Part shown: positions 6,859 to 10,302 of the stretch, piece after piece | Layout of the letters: each line of letters opens with the position of its first letter | Numbering within the stretch: the first letter of the stretch is position 1 | Origin: Curvibacter sp. | Lineage (GTDB): Bacteria > Pseudomonadota > Gammaproteobacteria > Burkholderiales > Burkholderiaceae_C | Reading direction: 5' to 3' | NCBI GenBank assembly: GCA_003500955.1 | Contig: DNQP01000205.1 | Coordinates: 1-10,302, forward strand | Length of the DNA stretch: 10,302 bases | The notes under the pieces: generated by a model | The model's database searches: none | Told to the model about the DNA's origin: nothing | Seen by the model: only the letters and a program-made list of their open reading frames with translations | Program-made: the position numbers and the translations under genes

Positions 6859-6860
6859 TG
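6843..6860. promoter_or_regulatory. 18-bp perfect inverted repeat, predicted Crp/Fnr-type operator
   Basis: CATTGAC, a 4-bp spacer GCCT, then GTCAATG: both 7-bp arms match perfectly. The TTGAC-N4-GTCAA architecture is that of Crp/Fnr-family sites (FNR/DNR consensus TTGAT-N4-ATCAA) with C/G at the inner position. It overlaps the -35 of the divergent regulator gene and ends 26 bp before the mpo1-like start codon. That position suits autoregulation or repression better than class II activation of the plus-strand genes. Confidence 0.55.
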
Positions 6861-6874
6861 TCCAGGACACCGAC

Positions 6875-6880
6875 AAGGAG
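6875..6880 (+). promoter_or_regulatory. Ribosome binding site of the Mpo1-like gene
   Basis: AAGGAG with a 6-nt spacer to the ATG at 6887. It is a strong site and it settles the start of this gene, whose frame is open far upstream. Confidence 0.7.
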
Positions 6881-6886
6881 ACGAGC

Positions 6887-7417
6887 ATGAAGACCCTGAC
6901 CGACCATCTGACCCAGTACGCGGCCTACCACCAGGACCACCGCAACGTGGCCACGCATTTCGTGGGCATTCCCATGATCGTGCTGGCCGTGACCACGCTG
7001 CTGTCGCGCCCGGCGCTCGACGTGGGCGGCCTGCCGCTGACGCCGGCGCTCATCGTGGCGGCGCTGTCTTCCATCTTCTACCTGCGCCTGGACCTGCGTT
7101 TCGGCCTGGCCATGGTGGTGCAGCTGGTGCTGAGCCTGTGGATCAGCCAGTGGATTGCGGCGCAGAGCACCACGGTCTGGCTCAGCTGGGGCATCGGCCT
7201 CTTCGTCGTGGGCTGGATCATCCAGTTCATCGGTCACTACTGGGAAGGCCGCAAGCCGGCTTTCGTGGACGACCTCGTGGGCCTGCTCGTGGGCCCGCTC
7301 TTCCTCACGGCCGAGGTGGCCTTTGCGCTGAAGATGCGCCAGGATGTCTATGCCGAGATCCAGCGCCGCCTGAGTGAGGGCGCGCACGGTGCCCGCCGCC
7401 GCGTGGCGGCGGCATGA
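6887..7417 (+). CDS. Mpo1-like (DUF962/YGL010w) membrane protein
   Basis: 176 residues with about four to five hydrophobic segments (roughly 26-40, 52-65, 73-94, 99-116, 129-148). It aligns with yeast Mpo1, an Fe(II)-dependent dioxygenase of the endoplasmic reticulum that shortens 2-hydroxy fatty acids by alpha-oxidation. The conserved elements are YH (14-15), N20, H24 followed by P29, and the second block GWIIQFIGHYWEGRKPA with H117 and then D128/D129. The histidines expected to bind iron (H15, H24, H117) are kept, so a bacterial lipid alpha-oxidation role is plausible but untested; the activity of bacterial members is inferred from yeast. The stop overlaps the next start (ATGA at 7414-7417), so it is translationally coupled with the BASS transporter. 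The C-terminal tail is Arg/Ala rich. Confidence 0.88.
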   Translation: MKTLTDHLTQYAAYHQDHRNVATHFVGIPMIVLAVTTLLSRPALDVGGLPLTPALIVAALSSIFYLRLDLRFGLAMVVQLVLSLWISQWIAAQSTTVWLSWGIGLFVVGWIIQFIGHYWEGRKPAFVDDLVGLLVGPLFLTAEVAFALKMRQDVYAEIQRRLSEGAHGARRRVAAA

Positions 7418-8289
7418 ATTTCACCGCCATCCTGCCCCAACTGCTGCTGGGGGCCCTGGCCTTGGTCATGTTCGGTCTGGGCCTGTCCTTGAGCGTGGGC
7501 GATTTTGCGCGCCTGCGCCATCACCCCAAGGCTGTTGTGCTCGCCCTGGCCATCCAGATGCTGCTGCTGCCGGCCGCGGCCTGGGCGCTGGTCGTGCTGC
7601 TGCGCGTGGAGCCCATCTATGCCGTGGGCCTGCTGCTGCTGGCGGCCTCGCCGGGCGGCGTCTCGGCCAATCTCTTCAGCCACCTGTTTGGCGGCAATGT
7701 GGCGATGAACATCTCGCTCACGGCGATCAACACGCTGCTGTCCATCGTGAGCCTGCCGCTGATCACCAACTGGGCCATCGCCACCTTTGTGCAGAGCGGG
7801 CAGATCGTGCCCCTGCAGTTCGGCAAGGTCTTCGAGGTGGTGGGTGTGATCCTGGTGCCGGTGCTGATCGGCATGGCGGTGCGCAGCAAGCGCCCGGGCT
7901 TTGCCGCGCGCATGGAAAAGCCCATGAAGCTCCTGAGCATGCTGGTGCTGGCGGCCTTTGCGCTGATTGCGATTGCCAAGGAATGGACGGCGCTGAACCA
8001 GAGCTTTGCGAGCCTGGGGCCGGTGGTGCTGGCATTCAACCTGCTGAGCCTGCTGGCGGGCTACTACCTCTCGCGCTGGGGCGGACTGGACAAGTCCATG
8101 GCTACGGCGGTGAGCTTCGAGATCGGCATCCACAACTCCACGCTGGCCATCTTCGTGGCGCTGTCGGTGCTGCAGAACTTCCAGCTCGCGCTGCCCGCGG
8201 CCATCTACTCGGTCAGCATGTACCTCACGGCGGCGCTGTTCGGCCTGCTGGTGCTGCGGCGCCGGCAGAGCGTGGCCGTGGCGGCTTGA
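7414..8289 (+). CDS. Bile acid:sodium symporter family (BASS) transporter
   Basis: A 291-residue inner-membrane protein with hydrophobic segments along its length, as expected for the roughly ten-helix BASS fold. Family signatures are the SPGGVSANLFSHLFGGN loop (79-95), the TAINTLLSIVSLPL segment (103-116) and the second crossover motif FEIGIHNSTLAI (235-246). The Na2-site glutamate of ASBT-type carriers is kept as E236, but the glutamine four residues on is H240. The substrate is unknown; bacterial members carry small organic acids and similar anions as well as bile acids. Its start codon overlaps the stop of the Mpo1-like gene by 4 nt, so the two are made together. Transcription ends at the hairpin 44 bp downstream. 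Confidence 0.92.
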   Translation: MNFTAILPQLLLGALALVMFGLGLSLSVGDFARLRHHPKAVVLALAIQMLLLPAAAWALVVLLRVEPIYAVGLLLLAASPGGVSANLFSHLFGGNVAMNISLTAINTLLSIVSLPLITNWAIATFVQSGQIVPLQFGKVFEVVGVILVPVLIGMAVRSKRPGFAARMEKPMKLLSMLVLAAFALIAIAKEWTALNQSFASLGPVVLAFNLLSLLAGYYLSRWGGLDKSMATAVSFEIGIHNSTLAIFVALSVLQNFQLALPAAIYSVSMYLTAALFGLLVLRRRQSVAVAA

Positions 8290-8332
8290 ATCTAAACGGA
8301 CGTCGTTGGGACAGACGCCGAATCCAAAAGAG

Positions 8333-8358
8333 AAAAGGCCCTCGCGTGAGGGCCTTTT
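8333..8358. terminator. Bidirectional intrinsic terminator
   Basis: A perfect 11-bp stem, AAAAGGCCCTC / GAGGGCCTTTT, closes a GCGT tetraloop. T runs follow the stem on the plus strand (to 8359) and the A run supplies Ts on the minus strand. It lies between the BASS gene (stop 8289) and the convergent small basic gene (stop 8387), so it can end both transcripts. Confidence 0.92.
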
Positions 8359-8386
8359 TCCTTGCAGCGGAGCGATCCGCGGGCGA

Positions 8387-8557
8387 TCAGCCGCCCTTCT
8401 TGGAGCGCTTGCCCGGGTTCTTCTTGCTGCGGGTGGCGACACCACGCTCCAGGCTCACGCGCTGGCCGCGGCCCGGGGTGGGCAGGGTCACGCCGTTCAT
8501 CGGCTTCGGACGGGGGGTGGCGCGACGGTCGGCTTCGGTAACGATCTTGTTGCCCAT
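8387..8557 (-). CDS. Small, very basic 56-residue protein of unknown function
   Basis: An ATG at 8555-8557 opens a 56-codon frame ending at 8387. It is preceded by a good Shine-Dalgarno (AAGGAG, minus strand at 8564-8569, 6-nt spacer) and followed within 30 bp by a terminator. The protein starts MGNKIVTEADRRATPRPKP and ends SKKNPGKRSKKGG; it is rich in Lys, Arg, Pro and Gly with almost no hydrophobic core, so it is probably disordered and may bind nucleic acid or ribosomes. I do not recognise a named family. Own ribosome site, own terminator and G+C-rich codons like the flanks argue that it is a real gene and not chance. The function is unknown. Confidence 0.72.
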   Translation of the reverse strand: MGNKIVTEADRRATPRPKPMNGVTLPTPGRGQRVSLERGVATRSKKNPGKRSKKGG

Positions 8558-8590
8558 CTGGGGCTCCTTCTAGCGAACAAAGAAACCGCA

Positions 8591-8596
8591 ATGTTA
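8591..8596 (-). promoter_or_regulatory. Possible -10 box of the small basic protein gene
   Basis: On the minus strand TAACAT followed by TGCGG lies 34 bp upstream of the start codon at 8557. No recognisable -35 is seen at normal spacing. This sits in the 150-bp divergent gap shared with fadH, in which nothing else beyond the two candidate -10 boxes was recognised. Confidence 0.3.
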
Positions 8597-8641
8597 GCCC
8601 ATCTGCCGTGGCTACCGGCCGGCGCGGATTTGCCGGCGTGA

Positions 8642-10302
<1,661 letters not shown>

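Noticed and set aside
6843..6886. The 18-bp palindrome as a class II FNR activation site for the Mpo1-like gene.
   Set aside because: A site centred 41.5 bp upstream of transcription would place the start of transcription after the ATG at 6887; repression or control of the divergent gene fits better.

Overview
The window is a G+C-rich stretch (roughly two thirds G+C or more by eye) of a Gram-negative chromosome. The protein families point to a betaproteobacterium, most likely Burkholderiales and perhaps Comamonadaceae; this taxonomic placement is inferred from protein style and gene content, not from a marker gene. Both ends fall inside genes (an EAL protein on the left, fadH on the right), so it may be a contig or an excised piece of one.

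Left third (1-2204): the 3' end of a c-di-GMP phosphodiesterase (EAL domain, all metal and catalytic residues present) converges with a minus-strand pair, an HDOD signalling-type protein followed by nth (endonuclease III). A 169-bp divergent promoter region then leads to plus-strand genes: a PafA-like alkaline phosphatase lipoprotein (2374-4107) and a LysN/AadAT-like PLP aminotransferase (4180-5367).

Middle (5368-6068): one AT-richer gene encodes a membrane-anchored NERD-domain (nuclease-related) protein. Its composition is unlike everything around it, and a near-identical 9-bp direct repeat lies at its two edges. It is the only clearly accessory gene here and the best candidate for horizontal transfer.

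Right half (6069-10302): a Crp/Fnr-family regulator on the minus strand diverges from a translationally coupled pair, an Mpo1-like (DUF962) membrane protein and a bile acid:sodium symporter family (BASS) transporter. The intergenic region holds a perfect 18-bp inverted repeat that overlaps a consensus-like -35 box of the regulator gene. A strong bidirectional terminator follows the transporter. It also serves a 56-codon minus-strand gene for a very basic small protein. Last comes fadH (2,4-dienoyl-CoA reductase), which stops abruptly inside its NADPH-binding domain where the sequence turns into TTAGGG-like telomeric repeats. This looks more like an assembly junction than a real gene end.

Overall this is mostly housekeeping and metabolic sequence. 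I see no CRISPR array, tRNA, rRNA, transposase or multi-gene defence island. The points most worth following up are the NERD islet, the symmetric operator between the regulator and the Mpo1/BASS pair, the small basic protein and the odd right-hand end.
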